From: Oscillospiraceae bacterium
GTDB lineage: Bacteria; Bacillota; Clostridia; Oscillospirales; Oscillospiraceae
Assembly: GCA_017461585.1 (NCBI GenBank)
Contig: JAFTYM010000030.1
Coordinates: forward strand, 1-60,365
DNA: 60,365 nucleotides
Direction: 5' to 3'
Part shown: positions 8,060-16,267 of the stretch, piece after piece
Numbering within the stretch: the stretch's first letter is position 1
Layout: every line of letters starts with the position of its first letter
Position numbers and translations under genes: made by a program
The notes under the pieces: generated by a model
Databases searched by the model: none
Seen by the model: the letters and a program-made list of their open reading frames with translations, nothing else
Told to the model about the DNA's origin: nothing

Positions 8060-8470
8060 TTGGTTAAAGTTATCATGGGCCTTAAGGGTTCAGGTAAGAC
8101 AAAGAAACTCATCGAGTTAATCAAAGAAGCAGAAACAGCTGAAAACGGTAATGTAGTTTGCATTGAAAGAAAGCCTCAGCTTACTTACGACATTCCCTAT
8201 TCCGTACGTCTTATTGCAGCTTCAGACTATAATCTTGTTAATTACGATGTACTCAAAGGTTTCGTTTCCGGTCTGCACGCAGGCAACTACGATATCACAC
8301 ACATCTTCATTGACAATCTCTTTAAAATCGTTGACAGAGCATACGATGCAGACGCAGAAGAGTTCGTAAAGTGGTGCGTTGCTTTCTCTGAAAAGGAGAA
8401 GGTAAACTTCACAATGACACTCAGCGCTGATGTTGAACTGGCATCTGACGAGATCAAGCAGCTTTTCTAA
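8060..8470 (+). CDS. small P-loop NTPase-like protein of unknown role
   Basis: 136 residues. The N-terminus carries a Walker A motif (VIMGLKGSGKTKKLIE, residues about 5-17) and a Walker B-like strand follows later (DITHIFIDNLF). The size and layout recall a stripped-down nucleotide-binding domain, similar to thymidine kinase or ATPase cores, but without the zinc-binding lasso of thymidine kinase. The start is a TTG 9 bases after AAAGGGG; no ATG or GTG lies nearby. It has its own promoter and terminator, so it is a monocistronic unit. The family is not recognised and no function is proposed. Confidence 0.75.
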   Translation: MVKVIMGLKGSGKTKKLIELIKEAETAENGNVVCIERKPQLTYDIPYSVRLIAASDYNLVNYDVLKGFVSGLHAGNYDITHIFIDNLFKIVDRAYDADAEEFVKWCVAFSEKEKVNFTMTLSADVELASDEIKQLF

Positions 8471-8479
8471 AAACCTTTT

Positions 8480-8514
8480 AAGACTGTCACAATTATTTGT
8501 GGCAGTCTTTTTTT
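8480..8514 (+). terminator. intrinsic terminator after the P-loop gene
   Basis: AGACTGTCACAA pairs with TTGTGGCAGTCT (one G-T pair) around TTAT, followed by seven T. It ends 12 bases before the queH start. Confidence 0.9.
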
Positions 8515-8526
8515 GGAGACTTTTAT

Positions 8527-9129
8527 ATGAAACAGAATTATCAGCTCATGCTTGACAAGGTAATAGACTCTCACAGCGGCATTCTCCCCTCTCTGCTGCT
8601 TCACAGCTGCTGCGGGCCCTGCAGCAGTTATGTACTGGAGTACCTTACAAAGCATTTTGACATTACCGTATTTTTCTATAATCCGAATATTTACCCTGAA
8701 GCAGAGTACATTAAAAGGCTTGATACACAAAAGCAGCTTCTTGAGAGCATGCCCTTTGAGAATCCCGTATCACTTATAGAGGGTGAATACGAGCCCGATG
8801 CTTATCTTTCCGCCGTGCGCGGGCAGGAAGAATACCGCGAGGGCGGAGCAAGATGCCAAACATGTTTTACGCTGCGCCTTGAAAAAACAGCGCAGCTGGC
8901 AAAAGCGAATGGGTTTGACTACTTCGCCACGACCCTCACCGTAAGTCCCCACAAGAATGCGCAGATTATCAACGCACTCGGCTTTGAGCTGAGCGAAAAG
9001 CACGGTATTTCATGGCTCCCCTCGGATTTCAAAAAACGCGAGGGCTATAAGCGCAGTATTGAGCTTTCACAGCAGTACAGTCTATACAGACAGGACTATT
9101 GCGGCTGCAGCTTTGCTATGAATTATTGA
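8527..9129 (+). CDS. queH: epoxyqueuosine reductase QueH
   Basis: Catalyses the last step of queuosine synthesis in tRNA, reducing epoxyqueuosine to queuosine; QueH is the non-homologous alternative to cobalamin-dependent QueG. The conserved cysteines that bind an Fe-S cluster and a second metal are visible: HSCCGPCSS near residue 24, GARCQTCFTLRLEK in the middle, and QDYCGCSFA at the C-terminus. 200 residues from the ATG at 8527, which has GGAGA 7 bases upstream; an upstream in-frame TTG falls inside the preceding terminator. No other queuosine genes are nearby. Confidence 0.93.
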   Translation: MKQNYQLMLDKVIDSHSGILPSLLLHSCCGPCSSYVLEYLTKHFDITVFFYNPNIYPEAEYIKRLDTQKQLLESMPFENPVSLIEGEYEPDAYLSAVRGQEEYREGGARCQTCFTLRLEKTAQLAKANGFDYFATTLTVSPHKNAQIINALGFELSEKHGISWLPSDFKKREGYKRSIELSQQYSLYRQDYCGCSFAMNY

Positions 9130-9154
9130 CAAGTCTCCTATTTAATGCTATCAT
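9126..9154 (+). promoter_or_regulatory. strong sigma-A promoter overlapping the queH stop
   Basis: TTGACA, 17 bases, TATCAT. Transcription would begin near 9161, just 28 bases before the hairpin at 9189-9226 and about 90 bases before the permease gene. Confidence 0.6.
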
Positions 9155-9188
9155 CTACTACAAATTAAGGGAAACTATTACAAAGTAT

Positions 9189-9226
9189 GACCTTATTGCG
9201 AAAATCCTGCGCAGTAAGGTCTTTTT
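9189..9226 (+). terminator. intrinsic terminator or attenuator before the ArsB/NhaD-like gene
   Basis: GACCTTATTGCG (9189-9200) pairs with CGCAGTAAGGTC (9210-9221), with one mismatch, followed by five T. It could end queH transcripts. Because a strong promoter lies between queH and this hairpin, it would also stop a transcript of about 65 nt unless antitermination occurs. Confidence 0.75.
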
Positions 9227-9253
9227 ATGTGCTCAGGCTAAGGAGGAATAATC

Positions 9254-10519
9254 TTGACTCTTGCGGTAATTCTTTTTGTTATCACTTTTGCAGGTATGAT
9301 GATATTCACAAAATATCGTTCATACATAGCGCTCGGCTCCGCTCTTATTTTTATCATCCTCGGAATAATGCCCTTAAACGGTGTTTTTGCTGCCGTTGAA
9401 TGGAACGTAATCCTCATGATTGGCGGCACAATGGGCACAGTATTCTTCTTCATTGAATCAAAAATGCCCGCTCTCATGTCCGACATACTTCTGGAAAAGA
9501 CTCCCAACGTAAAATGGGCAATAGTAATCCTCGCCTTCTTCGCAGGAATCATCTCCGCATTTATGGACAATGTCGCAACTGTTCTTATGCTTGCTCCCGT
9601 TGCACTTGCCATAGCAAAGAGGCTCAATATTTCCCCTGTTCCTATGCTCATCTCCATCTCTGTTGCCTCTAATCTTCAGGGTGCTGCAACACTGGTCGGT
9701 GACACCACATCCATCCTTCTCGGCGGCTACGCAGGCATGGACTTTATGGACTTCTTCTGGTTTAAGGGTAAGCTGGGTATGTTCTTCGTTGTTGAAATCG
9801 GCGCGATTATCTCCACACTTGTTCTCGTATGGCTCTTCCGCAAGGAAAAGGACCCCATAGTCCCTTCCGAGCGCACAAAGGTCACAGACCTCTTTCCCAC
9901 ATGGATGCTTCTTCTGACAGTCGCTCTGCTTATCGGAGCATCATTTATCCCCAATAAGCCCGAACTTACAAACGGTATCATCTGCACAGGAATTTTCGTA
10001 ATCTGTATCATCCGCGAGCTGCTGTTTAAGAAAAACTATAAGGGCGTTATTCAGTCCATCAAGGAAATCGACTATCAGACACTTCTGCTCCTCATTGGTC
10101 TGTTCATCATTATCGGCGGTATCACAGAGGCAGGCGTTATCGACAAGGTAGCAGAGATAATCGTAAATGTTTGCGGAAACAACCTGTTTCTGTCCTACAC
10201 CATTATCGTCTGGTTCTCCGTCGTATTCTCCGCATTTATCGACAATATCCCTTACGTTGCAACCATGCTGCCCGTCGTAACAGGTATGGCTTCCCTTATG
10301 GGAATTGAGCCTTACATCCTCTACTTCGGACTTCTGACAGGTGCAACTCTCGGTGGAAACCTGACTCCCATCGGTGCATCCGCAAACATCACAGCCATGG
10401 GTATCCTCGAAAAGGAAGGTCACACAGTAAAGCCTTCTCAGTTCATGAAAATCGGCTTCCCCTTCACCATGGCAGCCGTTATCACAGGATATCTTCTTGT
10501 TTGGCTTATCTGGGCGTAA
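9254..10519 (+). CDS. ArsB/NhaD-superfamily ion transporter (SLC13-like permease)
   Basis: 421 residues with about 11-12 membrane helices. It has the duplicated ion-transporter fold with signature stretches in each half: AFFAGIISAFMDNVATVLML and VVFSAFIDNIPYVATMLPVV. Each is followed by a glycine/asparagine-rich hairpin (NLQGAATLVGDTTS, GATLGGNLTPIGASANI), where substrate and Na+ bind in relatives. Substrates in this family include Na+/H+, arsenite and dicarboxylates; the sequence alone does not decide which. A TTG start 7 bases after AAGGAGG is used. No ars genes flank it, so a Na+/H+ or organic-anion role is as likely as arsenite export. Confidence 0.85.
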   Translation: MTLAVILFVITFAGMMIFTKYRSYIALGSALIFIILGIMPLNGVFAAVEWNVILMIGGTMGTVFFFIESKMPALMSDILLEKTPNVKWAIVILAFFAGIISAFMDNVATVLMLAPVALAIAKRLNISPVPMLISISVASNLQGAATLVGDTTSILLGGYAGMDFMDFFWFKGKLGMFFVVEIGAIISTLVLVWLFRKEKDPIVPSERTKVTDLFPTWMLLLTVALLIGASFIPNKPELTNGIICTGIFVICIIRELLFKKNYKGVIQSIKEIDYQTLLLLIGLFIIIGGITEAGVIDKVAEIIVNVCGNNLFLSYTIIVWFSVVFSAFIDNIPYVATMLPVVTGMASLMGIEPYILYFGLLTGATLGGNLTPIGASANITAMGILEKEGHTVKPSQFMKIGFPFTMAAVITGYLLVWLIWA

Positions 10520-10525
10520 AATACT

Positions 10526-10562
10526 AACCCCTGCAAGCGTTTGCTTGCAGGGGTTGTTTTTT
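10526..10562. terminator. strong bidirectional intrinsic terminator
   Basis: AACCCCTGCAAGC (10526-10538) and GCTTGCAGGGGTT (10543-10555) form a perfect 13-bp stem with a GTTT loop, then G and six T. It separates the convergent permease gene and the minus-strand membrane gene at 10565. Confidence 0.95.
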
Positions 10563-10564
10563 GC

Positions 10565-10966
10565 TTATTTCATAAGTTCTTCTGTCAGACGAATGATCTC
10601 AGGAGCGATCCTCTCCCGTTCTTTTCTAATGACACGATTGTAAATAGGATACGCAAGACTAACAAGAACAATACCGACAATGCCGATAATTATTCCCACA
10701 AGCATAGCCATAATGCCGCCAAGGTCAAAAACTTCTCCCAAATCTGTCATCGTAAGACTCATTCCAATACCTAAGAGCAACGCTCCGACAATGCCGATCA
10801 CAAGCGAATATGCGGTTGCTTTTTGTGCAACTCCTGCATCCAATCGGCGCAGCAGAGCCATTTTATCTTCATTTTCTTCAGGCGCAGAATACTTTTTTCT
10901 TATCGCCTTTATCTCATCCTGCTCCTTAGCAGAATAAGTATAGTTAAATGTTTCATTATTTCCCAT
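10565..10966 (-). CDS. small two-helix membrane protein, paralogue of 18870-19265
   Basis: 133 residues. A charged N-terminus (FNYTYSAKEQDEIKAIRKKY), a membrane hairpin of two long hydrophobic helices (YSLVIGIVGALLLGIGMSLTM and IMAMLVGIIIGIVGIVLVSLA), then a conserved YPIYNRVIRKERERIAPEI tail. The protein at 18870-19265 has the same layout and the same start and tail motifs. The ATG at 10966 follows GGAGG by 9 bases; an in-frame GTG lies upstream of that site. It is last in an operon with the two-component system. The function is unknown. Confidence 0.75.
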   Translation of the reverse strand: MGNNETFNYTYSAKEQDEIKAIRKKYSAPEENEDKMALLRRLDAGVAQKATAYSLVIGIVGALLLGIGMSLTMTDLGEVFDLGGIMAMLVGIIIGIVGIVLVSLAYPIYNRVIRKERERIAPEIIRLTEELMK

Positions 10967-11855
10967 CTGTTTTTTCCTCCGCTGCACGAAGCAGTTTGAT
11001 CTTTTTTGTTCCCTGAACGATCATAAAAATCGCCATCACAATAATAAATACAGCTATCGCGCCTCCTGATGCTCCGAGCATTATTCTGCGCCCGGTAAGA
11101 TCCAGCGTGCCGTCACCGAATGTCGTCAGCATTGTGGACTCAAGTGTCAGCATTGAAACACATGCAGCAGCCAGACTTATCGCCTTCGAGGCGGAGTACA
11201 CAGGGCTGTTGTATTTGCGGTACTCAATAACATTTTTTATAGCCAGCGCCAGCGACACAAAGGTATACGCAGCCATAGCTATTGTAGTTATCTCGTGGTG
11301 CACAAAAGTTCTGTTCCAATAAACCATAAAGAAGATGATAAGTGCCAGCGCAAGATTCATAATGAGAAACACTATGCCGCAGGCGCGGTATCTTCTCAGC
11401 TCCTCACACATGTTTTCACCCGGAGCATGACGGCGTGTGTGCCGCACCAAAAAGAAACGCATGACTGCCAGCGCAATATAATATCCTGCCAAAGAAATAA
11501 ACCAGAATGTCTGATGCCAAAATCCCAGCCACAGCTGAAAAACTGCATAGGCAGCGTTCCAGATAAGGGTTCCGTAAAGAGAAACATTTATCCTGAGTCT
11601 TGTGTCATCCTGCCAGATCCTTGCGTATTTATTTTCTTCCTTAAAGGTTTTAAACAGGCGTATAAGATCAGGTATTCTAACACACCAGACGGCGAGGGTA
11701 TAGAAAGCGATCAAATACGAAACTACCGCTGTTACCGAAGCTGATTCCAGCATCATCAGCGAATATACCAAAAGCACTGCAGAAATCGGGATCAGTACGA
11801 TCATTACCGCAACCGGCGGAAACAGCAGCGCCTTTCCGAATTTCTTCAGGTTCAT
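10956..11855 (-). CDS. polytopic membrane protein of unknown function
   Basis: About 299 residues with roughly eight hydrophobic helices, for example FPPVAVMIVLIPISAVLLVYS near the N-terminus and GGAIAVFIIVMAIFMIVQG near the C-terminus, and few soluble loops. The start at 11855 follows GGAGG by 7 bases, and that ribosome site lies inside the last codons of the histidine kinase gene, so the two are coupled. The end overlaps the small membrane gene. Co-transcription with a sensor kinase suggests an envelope or accessory role, but no family is recognised. Confidence 0.7.
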   Translation of the reverse strand: MNLKKFGKALLFPPVAVMIVLIPISAVLLVYSLMMLESASVTAVVSYLIAFYTLAVWCVRIPDLIRLFKTFKEENKYARIWQDDTRLRINVSLYGTLIWNAAYAVFQLWLGFWHQTFWFISLAGYYIALAVMRFFLVRHTRRHAPGENMCEELRRYRACGIVFLIMNLALALIIFFMVYWNRTFVHHEITTIAMAAYTFVSLALAIKNVIEYRKYNSPVYSASKAISLAAACVSMLTLESTMLTTFGDGTLDLTGRRIMLGASGGAIAVFIIVMAIFMIVQGTKKIKLLRAAEEKTDGK

Positions 11856-11856
11856 A

Positions 11857-12930
11857 TCATATCCTCCGTATTTTAACGGTGAAAGCCGTACCGACATTTA
11901 CAGCGCTTTCAACGCTGATCTCACCCTGCATAATATCAACCACACGCTTTACCAGCGCAAGTCCGAGTCCGTTGCCCTGAGCTGAATGTGAGGTGTCTCC
12001 CTGATAAAATTTTTCAAAAATATGCGCACCGACCTCCGCACTCATGCCGCAGCCTGTGTCCTTTACCTTTACAACGGCATGATTCTCCGTTGTACTGAGG
12101 CTTACACTTACCATTCCGCCTTTCCCGGTAAACTTGAATGCATTGGAAAAAAGATTATTCCATACAAGACTCAGAAGCTCTGCATCAGCTTTCACTTTTA
12201 CATCTTCGGCAATGTCTGTCTCTATTTCGATTTCCGCCTTTTCCCATACGTTTTCAAACTGCAAAAGGCACTCGCGCAGCTGTTCTCCAAGGTCAAATTC
12301 AGAGATTTGGGGATAAATCTGCTGATTTTCAAGGCGGTTGAGCTTTAAGATATTGGTCATCATCTCCGCCATGCGGCGAGAACCGTCTGCCACACCCTTG
12401 GCATATTCCATCCGTTTCTCCTCTGACAGATCGGGAGTCTGCAAAAGTGTACCGTAATTCTGCATGACCGCCAGAGGTGTTTTCATCTCGTGGGACACAT
12501 TGGCAATAAAATCTGTGCGCAGAGTTTCTACGCTGCTCAGCTCCTCTGCCATTTTGTTGAAACAATCTATTACCTGATTGAAATTGTCGTCAGTTGTTAA
12601 CTTACGCTGTGTATCAACACGAACAGAGAAATCCCCTTGAACGATTTTCTCCGCTGCATTAAGTATGTGCTTTACAGGTCGTTCTACTGTCACTTTTCTT
12701 CTGACTTTGTCAACAACGGTAAAGATAAAACTCAGAAGTGCAACATTCCAAAACGTCAGCTTTGCCGCAGCGCTGATATTGTCACCTGTCAGAGTAATAC
12801 CCAATGTATCACGAAGTGTGGACACAAAAAGCATTGTACAGCAGGTTATAACAAAGGCAACAAGCAAGAAAAAAACAAAATAGTGATTGAGCCACCTCAG
12901 AACCGTTTTGGTCCGACAGCCTTTTCTCAC
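11857..12930 (-). CDS. sensor histidine kinase
   Basis: 357 residues. Two membrane helices (about 16-36 and 58-75) enclose a very short extracytoplasmic loop. A HAMP-like linker follows to about residue 135, then HisKA with the phosphate-accepting H147 in ANVSHEMKTPL. The ATPase domain shows an N box (WNNLFSNAFKFTG), G1 (VKDTGCGM) and G2 (GNGLGLALVKRVV). The short sensor loop is typical of intramembrane-sensing kinases that work with ABC transporters against cell-wall antibiotics, and two ABC pairs lie just upstream. The GTG start overlaps the regulator stop (GTGA). Confidence 0.92.
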   Translation of the reverse strand: MRKGCRTKTVLRWLNHYFVFFLLVAFVITCCTMLFVSTLRDTLGITLTGDNISAAAKLTFWNVALLSFIFTVVDKVRRKVTVERPVKHILNAAEKIVQGDFSVRVDTQRKLTTDDNFNQVIDCFNKMAEELSSVETLRTDFIANVSHEMKTPLAVMQNYGTLLQTPDLSEEKRMEYAKGVADGSRRMAEMMTNILKLNRLENQQIYPQISEFDLGEQLRECLLQFENVWEKAEIEIETDIAEDVKVKADAELLSLVWNNLFSNAFKFTGKGGMVSVSLSTTENHAVVKVKDTGCGMSAEVGAHIFEKFYQGDTSHSAQGNGLGLALVKRVVDIMQGEISVESAVNVGTAFTVKIRRI

Positions 12931-13598
12931 TTGATCACCGCCTTATAGCCAAGTCCGTGAACAGTCTTTATTTCAAAATCCTCACAGGATGCCAGTTTTG
13001 AGCGGAGCTTTGTCATGTACACATCTACAGCTCTCGGCGCTGTCTCTGTATCAGCATCCCAGAATTCGTCCATAAGCTGAGTTCTTGTAAAGGTCTTTTT
13101 GGGGTATGAAAGGAGCTTATACAAAATAGAAAACTCACGGTTTGTCAGATTTATCTCTTCATCACCGAGATACGCTGTGTGTTCATCCGCATCCATAACA
13201 AAGCTGCCTATCTCCAGTTTGCGGCTGGATGCAATCTTTGCACGGCGAAGCAGCGCTCCGATACGCAAAAACAGTTCGTCCAGGTCAATAGGCTTTACCA
13301 TATAGTCGTCTACACCTATGCGGAAGCCTCTCTGTTTGGAGGCAATATCATCACGGGCTGTCATAAAGAGTATGGGTATCTCCTCATTCTGCTCACGTAC
13401 AGTTTTTGCAAATTCAAATCCGTCCACACCGGGCATCATAATGTCAGATACGATAAGGTCAAACATATTCTCATACAGAGCATCATACGCATCGTTCGCA
13501 TTAAGACAGCCTACAGCCTCATATCCGCTGTGGTTAAGAAAAGAACAGACTGTCTTGTTCAGCTCCTTATCATCTTCTACGACCAAAATCTTAAACAT
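12927..13598 (-). CDS. OmpR-family response regulator
   Basis: 223 residues. The receiver domain has acidic residues at the N-terminus (VVEDD), the phospho-acceptor D52 in LIVSDIMMPG, a conserved T/S in LFMTARDD and K in YMVKPID. The C-terminal winged helix (about 125-223) ends with KLRSKLASCEDFEIKTVHGLGYKAV, the usual OmpR/PhoB signature. It is the cytoplasmic partner of the overlapping kinase gene. Its own upstream region contains an inverted repeat that may be its operator, pointing to autoregulation. Confidence 0.95.
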   Translation of the reverse strand: MFKILVVEDDKELNKTVCSFLNHSGYEAVGCLNANDAYDALYENMFDLIVSDIMMPGVDGFEFAKTVREQNEEIPILFMTARDDIASKQRGFRIGVDDYMVKPIDLDELFLRIGALLRRAKIASSRKLEIGSFVMDADEHTAYLGDEEINLTNREFSILYKLLSYPKKTFTRTQLMDEFWDADTETAPRAVDVYMTKLRSKLASCEDFEIKTVHGLGYKAVIK

Positions 13599-13619
13599 GG
13601 TGATACCTCCGCATTATTA

Positions 13620-13645
13620 CTGTTATTTATTTTACAGTATAACAG
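13620..13645. promoter_or_regulatory. inverted repeat upstream of the response regulator gene
   Basis: CTGTTAT (13620-13626) and ATAACAG (13639-13645) are separated by 12 bases, 22 bases upstream of the start codon and within the likely promoter. It is a possible binding site for the regulator itself. Confidence 0.4.
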
Positions 13646-13685
13646 CGAAATGTTAAAGTTTTGTTTGCGTTTCACATGGTCAATG

Positions 13686-13715
13686 AAAAAGCTGTGCATT
13701 TCTGCACAGCTTTTT
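13686..13715. terminator. bidirectional intrinsic terminator after the ABC permease gene
   Basis: AAAAAGCTGTGCA (13686-13698) pairs with TGCACAGCTTTTT (13703-13715) around TTTC. It lies immediately beyond the permease stop, so the ABC genes and the two-component system are separate units. Confidence 0.9.
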
Positions 13716-13716
13716 G

Positions 13717-14526
13717 TTATACAAGACTCGTTTTTAAAAGCACCCGCTTGCTGCAGGCTCCAAGCCCAAATGCAAACATTGCGCCTCCTGCAATACACAA
13801 AATGACATTCATGAATGTAGAACTCAGGGGAGTTATCATCGGCACCATCATAAACAGCAGCATGCCACCACCCAGTGAAGCGCATACAGCAAGCCATGTT
13901 TTCTGCTTTGCAGCCACGCTGATAAGTGTAAAAATAGACACAAACACCAGCATCAAGAAGATTTTTGCTGTCATGCACATCACAATATTTCCCGCAGTTA
14001 AACCGTGCAGCTCAAAGGAAAGTCCCGAAATTGCACCGCCGATCACAGCACCGATAAAATAAGCAATAAGCATCATTCCGCCACAGACAAAGCCTGCCAG
14101 AGTTTTTGAAACAACATAATCACTCTTGTTCGGACGGACAGTGAAGAGGTTTTTTGCATATCCGCTTCTGAAATCATCGGAAATAAACAGGCAGACAAAT
14201 ACGCAAACGGCCATAAATATCATATTGATATTGCACATAGACATCACATCCATGCCGCCCATAGTCTCTCCGCCCGGAAGTGCGCCGATGTTCTGCCATG
14301 CATTCTCAGGGCCGTGTATAACTGTTTCTGCCCCCGTCTGAGGATCAACTGAAACAGAGCCGTCCATCATGGTCATCATAACGGTCATAAGTACAGGCAT
14401 AATAAAGGCACAGGCAATCAGAATGTAAAGCAGCCCTGATCTCCACATTCTTCGGAAATCGACCTTCAGCATGCTTTTCAGCCGTTTATTGAAGCTGCTC
14501 TTTTCAAATTTCACAGCATTCTCCAT
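13717..14526 (-). CDS. ABC transporter permease (ABC-2 type), copy A
   Basis: 269 residues with about six membrane helices: one after a basic N-terminal segment (RLKSMLKVDFRRMW), then a long extracytoplasmic loop (residues about 40-85), then helices to the C-terminus. A conserved DDFRSGYAKNLFTVRPNKSDYVVSK motif after the loop is shared with copy B (HDYKSGYVKQLFTTHAKKQDYMMSK), so the two permeases are paralogues. It works with the ATPase encoded 2 bases upstream. The layout fits small lantibiotic/bacitracin-type efflux or immunity systems, but the substrate is unknown. Confidence 0.85.
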   Translation of the reverse strand: MENAVKFEKSSFNKRLKSMLKVDFRRMWRSGLLYILIACAFIMPVLMTVMMTMMDGSVSVDPQTGAETVIHGPENAWQNIGALPGGETMGGMDVMSMCNINMIFMAVCVFVCLFISDDFRSGYAKNLFTVRPNKSDYVVSKTLAGFVCGGMMLIAYFIGAVIGGAISGLSFELHGLTAGNIVMCMTAKIFLMLVFVSIFTLISVAAKQKTWLAVCASLGGGMLLFMMVPMITPLSSTFMNVILCIAGGAMFAFGLGACSKRVLLKTSLV

Positions 14527-14528
14527 CT

Positions 14529-15428
14529 TTATTTGCCTCCCTTCATAAGATCTATATAGTATTCTTCAAGACCGATCTTATCTGTCATAACTTCAGTAAC
14601 CGCAATGCCGTTTTGATAGAGATAAGCCACCACATCCTCGGGCATTGTCATATCATAAACGCGAAGATATCCTGCCTCATCCTCTTCAACTCGGGAATAT
14701 TTGTATCCGAGAATCGCTTTTGTTTTGCTCATATCTTTGGTCTGCAGCGCAATATAAGTGCGGCAGCTTGCGTCCAGTTCCTCAGCGGTCATTTCAACTA
14801 TCATCTGTCCGTGGCGGATAATTCCGTAGTGAGTGGCAACTTTCTGCAGTTCTCCCAGCAGATGTGAAGATACGATAATACTGCGCTTGCCGTCTTTCAC
14901 AATATCCGTGAACACCTCTCGCATGATCCTCATGCCGTCTGCGTCAAGTCCGTTCAGAGGCTCATCCAGCACAAGAAGTACAGGATCTCCCAAAAGCGCC
15001 ATGGCAATGCCCACTCTTTGCTTCATACCAAGTGAGCAGTTTTTATATTTGTTGCCTGCTGCGCCTTCCATTCTTACAGTTTTCAGGACCTTCACAACTT
15101 CCTGTTCAGCATTTTTTATATTCAGGTTGGCTGCCTGAAGCATCATATTGTCCCAAACTGTAAGGTTCGGGAAGCAGCCGGGCGCTTCGATAAGTACACC
15201 GACCTTTGCCCTCACATCGGCATCGGTATGATCCTTTCCGTAAAGCTTGACGGAGCCTCCGCTTTTTGGAATAAGGCCGCAGATCATTTTCTCCGTGGTT
15301 GACTTACCGGATCCGTTTTCACCGATAAAACCGTAAACTGCTCCCATGGGTACGGTCATATTAAGTCCGGAAACAGCCTGTTTTGAACCGAAATTTTTTG
15401 AAAGCTCTCTTATTTCTACCGCATTCAT
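14529..15428 (-). CDS. ABC transporter ATP-binding protein, copy A
   Basis: 299 residues. Walker A GENGSGKST at 36-44. The signature motif is the variant SLGMKQR in place of LSGGQ, as in many drug and bacteriocin exporters. Walker B is LLVLDEPLNGLD, and the switch His is in VSSHLLGEL. The C-terminal 90 residues are an accessory domain seen in the BcrA/CcmA-like branch. It powers the permease of copy A. About half of its residues match copy B by eye, including identical stretches around the catalytic motifs. Confidence 0.92.
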   Translation of the reverse strand: MNAVEIRELSKNFGSKQAVSGLNMTVPMGAVYGFIGENGSGKSTTEKMICGLIPKSGGSVKLYGKDHTDADVRAKVGVLIEAPGCFPNLTVWDNMMLQAANLNIKNAEQEVVKVLKTVRMEGAAGNKYKNCSLGMKQRVGIAMALLGDPVLLVLDEPLNGLDADGMRIMREVFTDIVKDGKRSIIVSSHLLGELQKVATHYGIIRHGQMIVEMTAEELDASCRTYIALQTKDMSKTKAILGYKYSRVEEDEAGYLRVYDMTMPEDVVAYLYQNGIAVTEVMTDKIGLEEYYIDLMKGGK

Positions 15429-15444
15429 CAGCTATGACCTCCCA

Positions 15445-16266
15445 TCAATAAACATCGCTTTTGGATAGTATTATCGAGCCTGCCACATTATAGATGACCG
15501 CCCATACCGCAGATACAGCAATACACGAAATCAGCGTTCCAAAGCTGCTTGTAAGGCAGGCGTTGACCGATGACCCGTAAAGGAAAATGTTGAGAAAAGA
15601 TGTGGGCAGCGCAAGATTTTCCACTATTGCGGCAACACCGATAATAAGAATTCCCGTACCGAAAAAGAAGCTGGAGCCGATGGAAACACCGAAGTATCTT
15701 CTGAAAATAACATTCAGGAATGTATAAAGGCTCGCCCAGCCGAGGCTCATTACCATCTTGCCCAGAATTGCAAGAATAAGAGAGCCTGCATTTACCTCTA
15801 AAGAGTAGCCTGCAAGCATTCCGCTGGCAGTGCCGCCGATAAGGTAAGTCACGCACATACACGCCATTGCAAAAGCGCAGACAATGCTCTTGGACATCAT
15901 GTAGTCCTGCTTTTTTGCATGAGTGGTAAAAAGCTGCTTTACATATCCGCTTTTATAATCATGACCGATGAATACAGAAACCATGATACCGCCGAAGATG
16001 AAAACCATGTTCATATTGGCATAGTCTGCAATACTTTCAATAACATAGAGAGGCTTTGAAGCCGCAATAATCTGCCATACATTGGAATATAAGGCGGCAG
16101 TTGTTCCATCCTGACTCGGCATTGATACAAGAGCAGGAATGATAGCCGCAATGACGAGAAAAATGTAAAACATAGGGGTGTGGAACAGACGGTAAAAATC
16201 CACGCCAAGCATACCCTTAAGGCGCTCGGAAAAGCTCGGTGATTTAAATTTGAGTTCGTGTGTCAT
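15445..16266 (-). CDS. ABC transporter permease (ABC-2 type), copy B
   Basis: 273 residues, about six membrane helices, same layout as copy A: a basic RLKGMLGVDFYRLFHTP start, a first helix, an extracytoplasmic loop, then the motif HDYKSGYVKQLFTTHAKKQDY, then five helices. It starts 2 bases from the end of the copy B ATPase gene, so the two are translationally linked. Together the four genes are a tandem duplication of an ATPase-permease pair. They may act as two transporters or as one heteromeric exporter. Confidence 0.85.
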   Translation of the reverse strand: MTHELKFKSPSFSERLKGMLGVDFYRLFHTPMFYIFLVIAAIIPALVSMPSQDGTTAALYSNVWQIIAASKPLYVIESIADYANMNMVFIFGGIMVSVFIGHDYKSGYVKQLFTTHAKKQDYMMSKSIVCAFAMACMCVTYLIGGTASGMLAGYSLEVNAGSLILAILGKMVMSLGWASLYTFLNVIFRRYFGVSIGSSFFFGTGILIIGVAAIVENLALPTSFLNIFLYGSSVNACLTSSFGTLISCIAVSAVWAVIYNVAGSIILSKSDVY

Positions 16267-16267
16267 C

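Noticed and set aside
8497-8526. Upstream TTG start for queH
   Set aside because: It lies inside the preceding terminator stem, and a proper ribosome site precedes the ATG at 8527.
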